Assembly: GCF_027942865.1 (NCBI RefSeq)
Contig: NC_134521.1
Location: 1,502,501 to 1,566,500, forward strand
Length of the DNA: 64,000 bases
DNA from: Odontesthes bonariensis
Lineage: Eukaryota; Chordata; Actinopteri; Atheriniformes; Atherinopsidae
Reading direction: 5' to 3'
Made by a program: the position numbers and the translations under genes. The notes beneath the pieces were generated by a model. It was not told where the DNA came from and did not search any database. It saw only the letters and a list, made by a program, of their open reading frames with translations. Position 1 is the stretch's first letter. Every line of letters starts with the position of its first letter. Below are positions 39,464 through 48,037 of this stretch, one piece after another.

Positions 39464-42400
39464 ATGGTGGGAGCTGATGAAGAACCGATGCTGCAGGTTC
39501 TAATTGAGGATGAGCCAACTCCAATGTTGGTGGACACTGGAGCCACCTACACTTGTGTAAGTCAATATTATGCCACACACCTCCCCATGTCAAATAAATT
39601 TATTGAGACAATAGGATTCTCGGGAATTAAGCAGCTAGTACAAATGACCGCCCCCGTGCGCATCTCCACAGGGGAAAATGAAATCAGGATGCCAATCGGG
39701 GTATCTTTTCAGACTCCCCTTAACTTGCTGGGGAGGGATGCTCTGTGCAAATTAAAAATTAAGATTTGGTGTTCACCGCAAGGCATAATCTTGGATAAAA
39801 GAGGTCTGGAGTTTCCGGAGTCAACACAGGCAGACACAGCAAGAATCTATTGGTTGGGAGACATTTCTGAGCCAGTAACAGTGGCTTGGAACAAATGGGA
39901 AAAATACATTCAAGCCCAGTGCCCTAAAGCAAGGAAACCCACGCTCGATTATCATTGTACAATGTACTATGATGTTTCAAAAAGTGGAGAGTTCGAAGAG
40001 CCATGGGACAAACAAACGGAACACTCTGAGATAAATTTGGCAACTCAATACATTATCATTGGAGAACAAGGGGCAGCCATGAATGTGGAATCAAATGCAT
40101 TTATTTCAAAATGGTACAATGTGCCAGAATCTGCTCCACATGTTACTTTGTTGGTGAATGAGAATTTCAAAGCAAAGGATGTGGGGCCCATGATGAAAAC
40201 AGCGTTAGGAGTAAAGTGGGAGCGAACAGAGAATCCGTTAATTTTCCAATCACAGGATGCCACAATGATTAAAATCCTATGCAGCATATCAGCATTGGCG
40301 AAACCGCAGGCTGTTATGGCATTGGCGAACCAATCAGTCCAGACAGCTAAGCAAAGTGAGACACAAAGTGTTGAGAGTGATTTGTTGAAAGAAATGATAG
40401 CTCATGTCCCAAACCAAGTGTGGTCTAAGAATGAGGCCGATGTTGGTTTGGTGAAATCGGCTAATCCAGTGAAAGTAGAATTGAGACCTAATGTTAAACT
40501 TCCTAATCGTCCTCAGTATCCACTCAAGCCAGAAGCAGAAGAGGGGGTAAGTGGGACGGTAGAAGGTTTTGTAGGAAAAGGAGTGTTGGTTGAGACAGTC
40601 AGTGTGTGTAATACTCCAATATTTCCAGTCCTGAAGGCAGACAAATCTAAATACAGGTTAGCACATGACTTGCGCATGATAAACGCGATTGTGGAAGATT
40701 GGCCAGCAGAAGTGCCAAATCCGTACACACTCCTCACCAACGTGCCTCCTGAGGCAAAATTTTTCACAGTAATCGATTTATGTTCTGCATTTTTCAGCGT
40801 TCCTCTAGCTGAGGAATCCCAGTATTTGTTCGCATTCACATACAGAGGTAAGAAGTACACTTACACCAGACTTCCTCAAGGGTTTAAACACAGCCCTCAT
40901 GTGTTTAACCAGGTCCTTGGACAGGACCTAGAGGGCCTCGCATTGAGCGGTACCCTACTACGCTATGTCGATGATCTCTTGCTATGCTCACCAACACTTG
41001 AGGCGTGTCATCAGGACTCTATGAAGATCCTTGAGAGGCTGGCAGAGGGAGGGTACAAAGTTTCTAAATCGAAACTGCAGTATTGTCAACCTAAAGTAGA
41101 TTATCTGGGGAGGGTAATCTCGCAGGGAACGATTGCTATTTCCCCAACACACTTGGAGGGAGTAAGTAAAGCACCATGTCCAAAAACAATCGAGGAAATG
41201 ATGATCTTTTTGGGGATGACAGGTTTCAGTGCAGATTGGATGGAAGATTATGCAATTAAATGCGCTCCCTTAAGAGGGATCATGAAACAATCCAAAGACC
41301 AAAGGTTGAAAGCACCACTGGAGTGGACCAGCGAGGCTAAGTTAGCCTTCGAAAGTTTGAAACAGGATTTGCAAAAAGCACCAACACTGGCAATACCAGA
41401 CTATGAGAAGCCATTTTTCTTATATGTCTCAAACAGACACAACATGTACGCTTCTGCAGTATTGATGCAGGAAACGTGTAGTGGTCGAAGAAAACAAGCT
41501 ATTGCTTATTACAGTACAAAATTGGATAATGTTGTACAAGGCTGGCCACCGTGTTATCAAGGGTTGGCCGCAGTGCAGTATGCTTATGAGAAAGCGTCCA
41601 CAATAACAATGGGGTATCCAGTCAACATCATGACACACCATAACATCTCAGAATTAATAAATCAGGGAAAGTATGTTGTGACTCAGGCAAGGTGTTTGCA
41701 GTTTATGCATCTGTTGACATATCCTGATGTGAGAATACAGAAGTGTACTACATTGAATCCGGCAGATGTCATTCCACTCGAGTTTGAAGGAGAACCACAT
41801 GAGTGTGTAGCAGAAACTATGAGATACACCAAATTGAGACCTGATTTAGAAGCAACTCCGCTGGGGCGGGCTGATGTCACCTACTTTGTGGATGGTTCAT
41901 GTTTCAGAGATCATTTGGGTAATCATGCAGGTTTTGCAGTTGTGAAGCAGGAGGACGGAGACTTTGTGACGGTGAAGGCTGAGAAGTGTGAACAGCCATG
42001 TTCGGCACAGTTGGCTGAACTGAGGGCATTAACGGAAGCATGTCGACTGGCGAAGGGTAAGGTTGCAAATGTGTACACAGATTCTGCATATGCTCATGGT
42101 ATTTGCTATTTGTTTGGAGCAGTTTGGAAGCAGAGAGGATTCAGAAGGGCAGACGGGAGTCCAGTGCGGCACGAGGTCCAAGTGAGGGAGTTGATTGCAG
42201 CCATGATGCTCCCCTCGAAACTGGCAGTAATAAAGTGTCAGGCACATCGGAAAGGTAACGAGATGGTCAGTAAAGGTAATAACGCGGCTGATGAAGCAGC
42301 GAAAGTAGCATCAGGATGCCAGGTGGCTGTTTTGGCACCGATGGTGTCACTGGAGCCAGTTGTCACGCCAGAAGACATCATTCTAATGCAACAGGAAGCA

Positions 42401-43699
42401 GGGGTGGGGGAGCACAATGTCTGGACGCGGAGAGGCGCCGTGAAGAACGAGAAGGGGTTGTGGAGATCACAGGAGGGTCTCCTGGTGGCACCAGTGGCTC
42501 TGCTGACAATGCTGATCTCTGATGTTCACAGTGTGGATCACTGCGCCAGGGCAGAGGTAGTGAAAAAGGTAAAACAACAAGGGTATTGGTCACCATACAT
42601 GCATGCAATGGTTGATGAAGTGTTGGGTCAATGTGAAATCTGTGCACAGAATAATGTGCGAAAGGGTGTGAAGACACCAGTGGGACACATTCCGGTGCCA
42701 GAAGGACCCTTTAAGTCATTGGTCATAGACTATGTGGACATGATTAAAACAGTACAAGGGAAAAGGTACATGCTAGTGGTGATTGATCGTTTCAGCCGAT
42801 GGGTCGAAGCAACTCCATCCAAGGATTTGGGAGCAGAGACGGTCGTGAAGTTTTTGGTAAGAGAGGTGATTCCTCGGTTTGGCATTCCAGCAGAGATTAG
42901 CTCAGATAACGGCTCAGCATTTGTTCAGAAGGTTGCGAAAGGCATTCTGCAGCAGCTGCGAATTAAGCAGCGCTGTGGGGCCGTGTATCACCCACAAAGT
43001 CAGGGGATGGTTGAGAGAATCAATGGAACTTTGAAAGTGAAATTGAATAAGATCTGTGCTTCAACTAAGCTAAATTGGGTAGATGCTTTGCCGCTTGCAC
43101 TAATGAGCTATCGTATGCAGACTCATAGAGTCACGCACCTAACACCGCATGAAATGCTAACGGGTCGACCCATGCCGGCACCTCAGTTGAGAGGTCCATT
43201 TAAAGGGCCCCCACTTGAACAGTTGCAAACAGAGTTGAAAGCTTATATGAGGCAGCTGACTGCAATCCACAGAACAATCTATCTACGGGAGAAGTCCAGA
43301 GACGTGAGTCTCGAGCAGCCGGTTGAGAGACCAGTGGTGCCAGGCGACCAGGTGTACATCAAAGTATTCCGAAGGAAGTGGCACGAGCCAAGACGAGAAG
43401 GTCCGTACGCAGTGGTGCGAGCGACGCCAACAGCAGTTCAAGTGGAAGGTAGCAACACTTGGTACCATTTGAATCACTGCACTAAGGTGCGGGTTAAAGG
43501 CACAGACGGAGTGAAGTCCGAGGGGAAGAATGAACAAAAGGAAGATGTTAAGATTTCTGACACTGATGAGCATCCAGGTGTGGGTGTTGGCCGACGGTAT
43601 GGGCTCAGGAGAGCAAGGCCTGGAGATGTGGGACAGGATCCCGCATCCAAGAGAGGCGGGAAGGGGTCCAGTGAGGAAGGCACCGAGCGGGGGAAGTAG
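39464..43699 (+). CDS. pol: ERV Pol polyprotein (protease, extra domain, RT, RNase H, integrase)
   Basis: 1,411 codons from the first ATG, probably made as Gag-Pol by readthrough. Protease: LVDTGAT with catalytic Asp24 and LLGRDAL at 88-94. Extra domain: about 145-285, with H164-C-T and H226-V-T motifs. Reverse transcriptase: about 333-560, Asp438, LPQGFKHSP at 470-478 and YVDD at 501-504. RNase H: Asp810, Glu852, Asp873, Asp943. Integrase: H1022-X3-H1026 with C1057-X2-C1060, then the catalytic triad Asp1089, Asp1148 and Glu1184 (35 residues between the last two). All catalytic residues are present and the frame has no breaks. RT wording is closest to gamma/epsilon types. The C-terminal 57 codons overlap env. 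Confidence 0.95.
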   Translation: MVGADEEPMLQVLIEDEPTPMLVDTGATYTCVSQYYATHLPMSNKFIETIGFSGIKQLVQMTAPVRISTGENEIRMPIGVSFQTPLNLLGRDALCKLKIKIWCSPQGIILDKRGLEFPESTQADTARIYWLGDISEPVTVAWNKWEKYIQAQCPKARKPTLDYHCTMYYDVSKSGEFEEPWDKQTEHSEINLATQYIIIGEQGAAMNVESNAFISKWYNVPESAPHVTLLVNENFKAKDVGPMMKTALGVKWERTENPLIFQSQDATMIKILCSISALAKPQAVMALANQSVQTAKQSETQSVESDLLKEMIAHVPNQVWSKNEADVGLVKSANPVKVELRPNVKLPNRPQYPLKPEAEEGVSGTVEGFVGKGVLVETVSVCNTPIFPVLKADKSKYRLAHDLRMINAIVEDWPAEVPNPYTLLTNVPPEAKFFTVIDLCSAFFSVPLAEESQYLFAFTYRGKKYTYTRLPQGFKHSPHVFNQVLGQDLEGLALSGTLLRYVDDLLLCSPTLEACHQDSMKILERLAEGGYKVSKSKLQYCQPKVDYLGRVISQGTIAISPTHLEGVSKAPCPKTIEEMMIFLGMTGFSADWMEDYAIKCAPLRGIMKQSKDQRLKAPLEWTSEAKLAFESLKQDLQKAPTLAIPDYEKPFFLYVSNRHNMYASAVLMQETCSGRRKQAIAYYSTKLDNVVQGWPPCYQGLAAVQYAYEKASTITMGYPVNIMTHHNISELINQGKYVVTQARCLQFMHLLTYPDVRIQKCTTLNPADVIPLEFEGEPHECVAETMRYTKLRPDLEATPLGRADVTYFVDGSCFRDHLGNHAGFAVVKQEDGDFVTVKAEKCEQPCSAQLAELRALTEACRLAKGKVANVYTDSAYAHGICYLFGAVWKQRGFRRADGSPVRHEVQVRELIAAMMLPSKLAVIKCQAHRKGNEMVSKGNNAADEAAKVASGCQVAVLAPMVSLEPVVTPEDIILMQQEAGVGEHNVWTRRGAVKNEKGLWRSQEGLLVAPVALLTMLISDVHSVDHCARAEVVKKVKQQGYWSPYMHAMVDEVLGQCEICAQNNVRKGVKTPVGHIPVPEGPFKSLVIDYVDMIKTVQGKRYMLVVIDRFSRWVEATPSKDLGAETVVKFLVREVIPRFGIPAEISSDNGSAFVQKVAKGILQQLRIKQRCGAVYHPQSQGMVERINGTLKVKLNKICASTKLNWVDALPLALMSYRMQTHRVTHLTPHEMLTGRPMPAPQLRGPFKGPPLEQLQTELKAYMRQLTAIHRTIYLREKSRDVSLEQPVERPVVPGDQVYIKVFRRKWHEPRREGPYAVVRATPTAVQVEGSNTWYHLNHCTKVRVKGTDGVKSEGKNEQKEDVKISDTDEHPGVGVGRRYGLRRARPGDVGQDPASKRGGKGSSEEGTERGK
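39896..40318 (+). other. Extra domain in Pol with two His-x-Thr motifs (2H phosphoesterase-like?)
   Basis: Pol residues about 145-285, between protease and RT, match no standard retroviral enzyme. The motifs YHCTMYYD (His164) and PHVTLLVNE (His226) each have the His-x-Thr-hydrophobic form of 2H phosphoesterases, each in a predicted beta strand. A GEQGAAMNV strand lies between and GPMMKTAL follows. The 62-residue spacing is shorter than the roughly 80 usual in that superfamily. Not a dUTPase by motif. Function is inferred and untested. Confidence 0.45.
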
Positions 43700-45551
43700 C
43701 CAGCCTGGGTCAGATGAGTATGATGCAACAACACACACCCACTCGGACCATGCCGCGCCACAAACTTGGCCAGCATTACACACTAGAGCTACTCGTGAGA
43801 AGGCAGATGTTAAGCTTGAATTTAAGTACGTTGGAATAAAGGATGGTGAGGAGGTGTGGATCATGGGTCCGGCGGAGGAGACAACCAAGCCACCGCCTCC
43901 GGACGCGACAACGAAGGGACAATCTGGGAAGATCAGGGTGTCCTCGGGCCAGAAAGGAGTTGTTCACAATGGTGGTAAGAATAGGAAGATGTCTCGTGAA
44001 AATCTAGGGGGACTTGATACCATTAGCAACACAGGACGGAAGAATCATGCTAATCCAAGAACATATGGAGGGGACATGCACAGGAAGAGGCAGGAGAACA
44101 GTGTAAGTGTGGAAGATGGTTTGTGGGGGAAGGCAGCACAGAATATGTGGTATAGGTGGGCATGGTACACTACGAGAGAACTGACAGCGACGGAGTGCCT
44201 CATATGCGCAGGCGCTCCAGGGGCGTTGCCTGTTGTTGTTCCAGAGCCACACACCTTCAAGGACTGTACAGTGGTTCAGCGACGGGAATGCAGGGAAGGT
44301 AGGTTTACATCTCAGAAGGATAAATGGTTATTGTTTGAGCTTCCTATGTGTGGGATTAAGTGCAGATTGATGTTTGGGGCAAATAAATTACAGGACTTTT
44401 TCAAAAAAGGGAGGGGCCACAAATTGGAGTCATCGTGTGCTGAATTTAATCTTAGTACAACACAGGACGGGCCTCCGACTGATTATAGAGTAGATTACGA
44501 TGGTGAGTTTGAATGCTTTACGAGTGGTGGATTTACTAATGACAGTGGAACTCACGTAGGTAATACTACCGTTAAATGCAACGTCACATGGGTTTTATCT
44601 TGGTTTCCACACGCAAATATGAAACCAATATTTATCAGGACACCTGTGTGGTATGAAAATCCAGTTCCTTTGGATCAAAAATGTGAGGATATAGAAATGA
44701 CAATTCCGACTCTCTACCTGTTTGGGGATCAGACACATCCAATAGCTGATAGCTACTGGATGTGTGGAGATGATGTTTTGTTAAATGTGTTACCCAACAG
44801 GTGGATAGGCCTGTGTGCACTTGTGAGGATGAAAACTTCGGTTGTGTTAGTGTATGACAAGGTAAACGAGTTACTGGGGTTGGATGTGGAAAATGGGAGA
44901 GTTAAAAGATCTAGTGGTGATTATATCATGGATAAGCACGTTTACTTGGATGCGATAGGGCAGCCGAGAGGGATTCCTTTTGAGTTCAAAGCACGCAGTG
45001 AGGTTGCAGCTGGATTTGAGTCTATTTTGCCGTGGATCACGATTAACAAAAATGTGGAGTGGATTAATTACATTTATTACAACCAACAGAGAATTCTTAA
45101 CTACACGAGTGAAGGGCTTGCAGCCTTTGGAGAACAACTACATGAGACGAGTAGGATGGCTTGGCAGAACAGACAGGCTTTGGATTGGATATTAGCGGAG
45201 AAAGGGGGCGTTTGCCAGATGGTTGGGGAAAAATGCTGTACATTTATACCCGGGAATACTGCAGCTGATGGTACGTTCACAACGGCCATGGGGAAGATCA
45301 GGGAGCTGAAGGAGGAGCTAAAGAGTAATGCTGGTGGTGGTGACGGGTGGTGGACTGGTCTGGATGGGATTTTGGGAGAGTGGGGAGCGATGGCAGTGAA
45401 GGCGGGATTAGCTATATTGTCAATATTCATAATGGTTGCCCTATTGGTGTGTTGCATTATACCCATTCTGAGAAGGTGGTTGCTGCGAGTGATATTCAAA
45501 CGGAGTATGGAACAAACCAGGAGGCAGATGACCATGCGAGACCAGGTCTGA
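43530..45551 (+). CDS. env: ERV Env glycoprotein (SU-TM)
   Basis: 673 codons in a different frame from pol, overlapping its last 170 bases; probably translated from a spliced mRNA. A short hydrophobic segment at about 7-21 may be the signal peptide. The surface subunit has a CLIC (CXXC) motif at 223-226, Asn-glycosylation sites near 307, 337, 345 and 351, and a conserved CG...LPNRWIGLC segment at 412-429. The RVKR furin site is at 457-460. The transmembrane subunit has heptad-rich sequence, an LDWILAEKGG segment and CX6CC (562-570), then a membrane anchor at about 620-645 and a short basic tail. CXXC plus CX6CC indicates a gamma-type Env with a covalent SU-TM link. The frame is intact; no altered form is given. 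Confidence 0.93.
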   Translation: MNKRKMLRFLTLMSIQVWVLADGMGSGEQGLEMWDRIPHPREAGRGPVRKAPSGGSSQPGSDEYDATTHTHSDHAAPQTWPALHTRATREKADVKLEFKYVGIKDGEEVWIMGPAEETTKPPPPDATTKGQSGKIRVSSGQKGVVHNGGKNRKMSRENLGGLDTISNTGRKNHANPRTYGGDMHRKRQENSVSVEDGLWGKAAQNMWYRWAWYTTRELTATECLICAGAPGALPVVVPEPHTFKDCTVVQRRECREGRFTSQKDKWLLFELPMCGIKCRLMFGANKLQDFFKKGRGHKLESSCAEFNLSTTQDGPPTDYRVDYDGEFECFTSGGFTNDSGTHVGNTTVKCNVTWVLSWFPHANMKPIFIRTPVWYENPVPLDQKCEDIEMTIPTLYLFGDQTHPIADSYWMCGDDVLLNVLPNRWIGLCALVRMKTSVVLVYDKVNELLGLDVENGRVKRSSGDYIMDKHVYLDAIGQPRGIPFEFKARSEVAAGFESILPWITINKNVEWINYIYYNQQRILNYTSEGLAAFGEQLHETSRMAWQNRQALDWILAEKGGVCQMVGEKCCTFIPGNTAADGTFTTAMGKIRELKEELKSNAGGGDGWWTGLDGILGEWGAMAVKAGLAILSIFIMVALLVCCIIPILRRWLLRVIFKRSMEQTRRQMTMRDQV

Positions 45552-46367
45552 GGACCAGCGCATGGGAGAGCGGGCCAACGAATGAAGGTTATCAACGGAC
45601 GGTTCACATGATTCTTTCCTCGAGGGTGGAACCACGGTTAGTAGGATAGGGAGAAGAGATGCTGAAGATCTCTTTGATTGGGAGTGACGTACTGGCGACC
45701 TCTCCTCCCAAAGTTAGCGTAGCAGTTCCAGACCCAGCCGGACGGATGTTCGGCCAGGAGCAGACGGCACCAGAGTCCAGGAGATGGGACGGGACTGGAA
45801 GAGCTGCATTACATTGCTTTTTATTACGTTTGTTGTGTGATAATCCATGATTTTATGTATTGTACTTGATACAAAACGGTGATTAATTGGGTTGATGGTC
45901 GTGTATTCATTCTATGTTTATTACCAATCAAAACTGATCACTGATATGTCCATTGCCAACCGTGTCAGTCAACTGTTCGGAGTGCGACCTTGGTAAAGTG
46001 GTCGGTCGCCAAGTGGGGTGGGGCCTTAGGTGAGTTTTCCCAAGATAAGAACATGAGTTACGGAAGTAGCAGTCGGTGGGTTTTTCGCACCTATGCACTG
46101 CGAACAGTGGACAAGTGTGATGGCAATGTGAAATTTGTAGTGTTGTTGTATTCAGTATCGTTTGATTTAATGTAATCATTTCATGTGATTCGAGTACACA
46201 TATATATTCCTTTTCAGTTCTTCAAATTGGTCCCGTGAATTGATGTTGTAGAATTATTAGGATGATGATCTAGTATTGATTATGTTAATTAATTATTAAT
46301 TAACTATGTGGGATGATTTTCTTTCATTTTAGATTATTTCTTTATTAAATCACTGATAAGTGATTTC
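45552..46367 (+). other. ERV 3' untranslated region
   Basis: About 0.8 kb between env and the polypurine tract. Only short frames are present, and no accessory gene can be supported. Confidence 0.6.
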
Positions 46368-46376
46368 AGGGGGGAC
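46368..46376 (+). other. Polypurine tract before 3' LTR
   Basis: AGGGGGGAC immediately upstream (two bases) of the 3' LTR start. Expected primer site for plus-strand DNA synthesis. Confidence 0.8.
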
Positions 46377-46378
46377 TA

Positions 46379-46689
46379 TGTGGGAGAAGGATGTCATGAC
46401 ATCCTCATGACATCTGGCCTAGTTACATCTTGTGCTCGGCTCATATAAATATGGGTAAAAGGTAGTATGGGCTGTTTACATTTAGGGCAGACGCTTGGCG
46501 TCGCAGAAAGAGATTGAGTCCGGATGACGCATGCATGTTATGATTAAACCAGTATAAAGTTGGTTCACAGTATGAAGACGGTGGACATTTTGTACATTCT
46601 GTATGCACACTTGTTGTGACGGTTTGTTCAATAAATTCCCCAATGGACTGCTGACCGACCGCGTACTCGTCTCTATTTTCTCCACAACA
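46379..46689 (+). repeat. 3' LTR of the ERV
   Basis: 311 bp, identical to the 5' LTR except at 46555. TATAAATA at 46444-46451 and AATAAA at 46630-46635. Followed by CCTG, the target duplication, and then Rex3 sequence. Confidence 0.97.
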
Positions 46690-46693
46690 CCTG

Positions 46694-47774
46694 GTAAGGT
46701 CTTTTCGGGGGTACTGGAGAGGAGGATCCGCCGGATAGTCGAATCTCGGATTCAGGAGGTGCAGTGTGGTTTTCGTCCTGGCCGTGGAACAGTGGACCAG
46801 CTCTATACCCTCCGCAGGATCCTGGAGGGAGCATGGGAGTTCGCCCAACCGGTCTACATGTGTTCTGTGGACTTGGAGAAGGCGTTCGACAGTGTCCCTC
46901 TGGGATTCTTGTGGGGGTGCTCCGGGAGTATGGAGTGCCGGACTCCTTGATATGGGCTGTTCGGTCTCTGTATGACCGGGTTTTTAAGTTTTTCACATTT
47001 CCATCCATCCATCCATTATCTTCCGCTGGTCCGGGGATGGGGTCGCGGGGGCAGCAGCTTGAGCAAAGAGACCCAGACGTCCCTGTCCCCGGCCACTTCC
47101 TCCAGCTCTTCTGGGGGGACCCCGAGGCGTTCCCAGGCCAGCCGAGAAACATAGTCTCTCCAACGTGTCCTGGGTCTTCCCCGGGGCCTCCTCCCAGTGG
47201 GAAAGGCCCGGAACACCTCACCGGGGAGGCGTCCAGGAGGCATCCTAACCAGATGCCCGAGCCACCTCATCTGACTCCTGAGTTCAAGTATCTCGGGGTC
47301 TTGTTCACGAGTGAGGGACGAATGGAACAGGAGATTGACAGACGGATCGGTGCGGCATCTGCAGTGATGCGGGCTCTGCACCGGCCCGTCGTGGTGAAGG
47401 AGCTGAGCCAGAAGGCCAAGCTCTCGATTTACCGGTCAATCTATGTTCCTACCCTCACCTATGGTCACAAGCTGTGGGTAGTGACCAAAAGAACAAGATC
47501 GCGAATACAAGCGGCCGAAATGAGTTTCCTCCGCAGGGTGTCTGGGCTTTCCCTTAGAGATAGGGTGAGAAGCTTCGTCATCCGGGAGGGGCTCGGAGTA
47601 GAACTGCTGCTCCTACGCATCGAGAGGAGTCAGATGAGGTGGCTCGGGCATCTGGTTAGGATGCCTCCTGGACGCCTCCCCGGTGAGGTGTTCCGGGCCC
47701 GTCCCACTGGGAGGAGGCCCCGGGGAAGACCCAGGACACGTTGGAGAGACTATGTCTCTCGGCTGGCCTGGTAA
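46694..47774 (+). pseudogene. Rex3 reverse transcriptase C-terminal half, rearranged
   Basis: Contains the RT region just before the active site (VDLEKAFD, catalytic Asp of motif A) and the thumb plus C-terminal region (PTLTYGHKLWVVTKRTRSRI, then RWLGHLVRMPPGRLPGEVFR). The FADD motif and neighbouring sequence are missing, replaced by the inverted 3' segment. The C-terminus ends in a premature stop (RLAW then UAA at 47772-47774), where the sister arm reads on. No activity is possible. Confidence 0.8.
47001..47279 (-). mobile_element. Inverted Rex3 3' segment inside Rex3
   Basis: CCATCCATCCATCCATTATC to CATCTGACTCCT is the reverse complement of the same element's 3' end at 47625-47905 (about 280 bp, few mismatches). 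On its own strand it reads RWLGHLVRMPPGRLPGEVFR. Confidence 0.9.
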
Positions 47775-47907
47775 CGCCTCGGGGTCCCCCCAGAAGAGCT
47801 GGAGGAAGTGGCCGGGGACAGGGATGTCTGGGTTTCTCTGCTTAGGCTGCTGCCCCCGTGACCCGATCCCCGGACAAGCGGCAGATAATGGATGGATGGA
47901 TGGATGG

Positions 47908-48037
47908 ACTTACAGGTAGGGTAACGGGGGTCTTGCCTTAGGACCCCTACTGAAGGTAGTACCTTTCATGCAGGGGATTTGAACCCTGGTCTCCCACCGG
48001 AAAGGTGGCAATCTTACCACTACACTATCCAGTCCCA
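47908..48037 (-). mobile_element. tRNA-derived SINE, truncated (unit B)
   Basis: Same SINE as at 27127, but its GCATTTGGCAGATGC-containing end was removed at the Rex3 junction. The B box (GGTTCAAATCC on the minus strand) remains. Confidence 0.7.

Larger units (their letters stand above)
33646..46689 (+). mobile_element. Full-length, young endogenous retrovirus (class I, gamma/epsilon-like)
   Basis: A 13,044-bp provirus with two 311-bp LTRs (TG...CA), a 4-bp target duplication CCTG (33642-33645 and 46690-46693), a tRNA-Trp-type primer site, a polypurine tract and open gag, pol and env. The empty target is visible in another Rex3 copy (CAGCCTCCCTGGTAAGGTC at 451-469), proving the insertion point. 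Gag and pol share a frame and are separated by UAG. Env has CXXC and CX6CC. These are gamma/epsilon traits. The 3.36-kb leader is exceptionally long. One LTR mismatch implies recent insertion. No coding break was seen; whether it is expressed is unknown. Confidence 0.97.
46690..47907 (+). mobile_element. Young Rex3 LINE, 3' half
   Basis: Resumes exactly at the CCTG duplication (GGTAAGGTC...). RT text includes CGFRPGRGTVDQLYTLRRIL and the AQPVYMCSVDLEKAFDSVP segment. At about 46985 the RT core is lost and replaced by an inverted piece of Rex3 3' end (47001-47279). It then continues with EFKYLGVLFTSEGRMEQEID to the end. The 3' end is (ATGG)n at 47886-47907, joined directly to ACTTACAGG of unit B. 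Non-functional. Confidence 0.9.

Noticed and set aside
39896-40318. dUTPase reading of the extra Pol domain
   Set aside because: None of the dUTPase motifs (for example the DRGFNGEIG-like or Gly-rich C-terminal motif) is present.
43283-43888. 201-codon antisense ORF over the pol-env overlap
   Set aside because: No domain and no HBZ-like leucine zipper visible; treated as a shadow frame.
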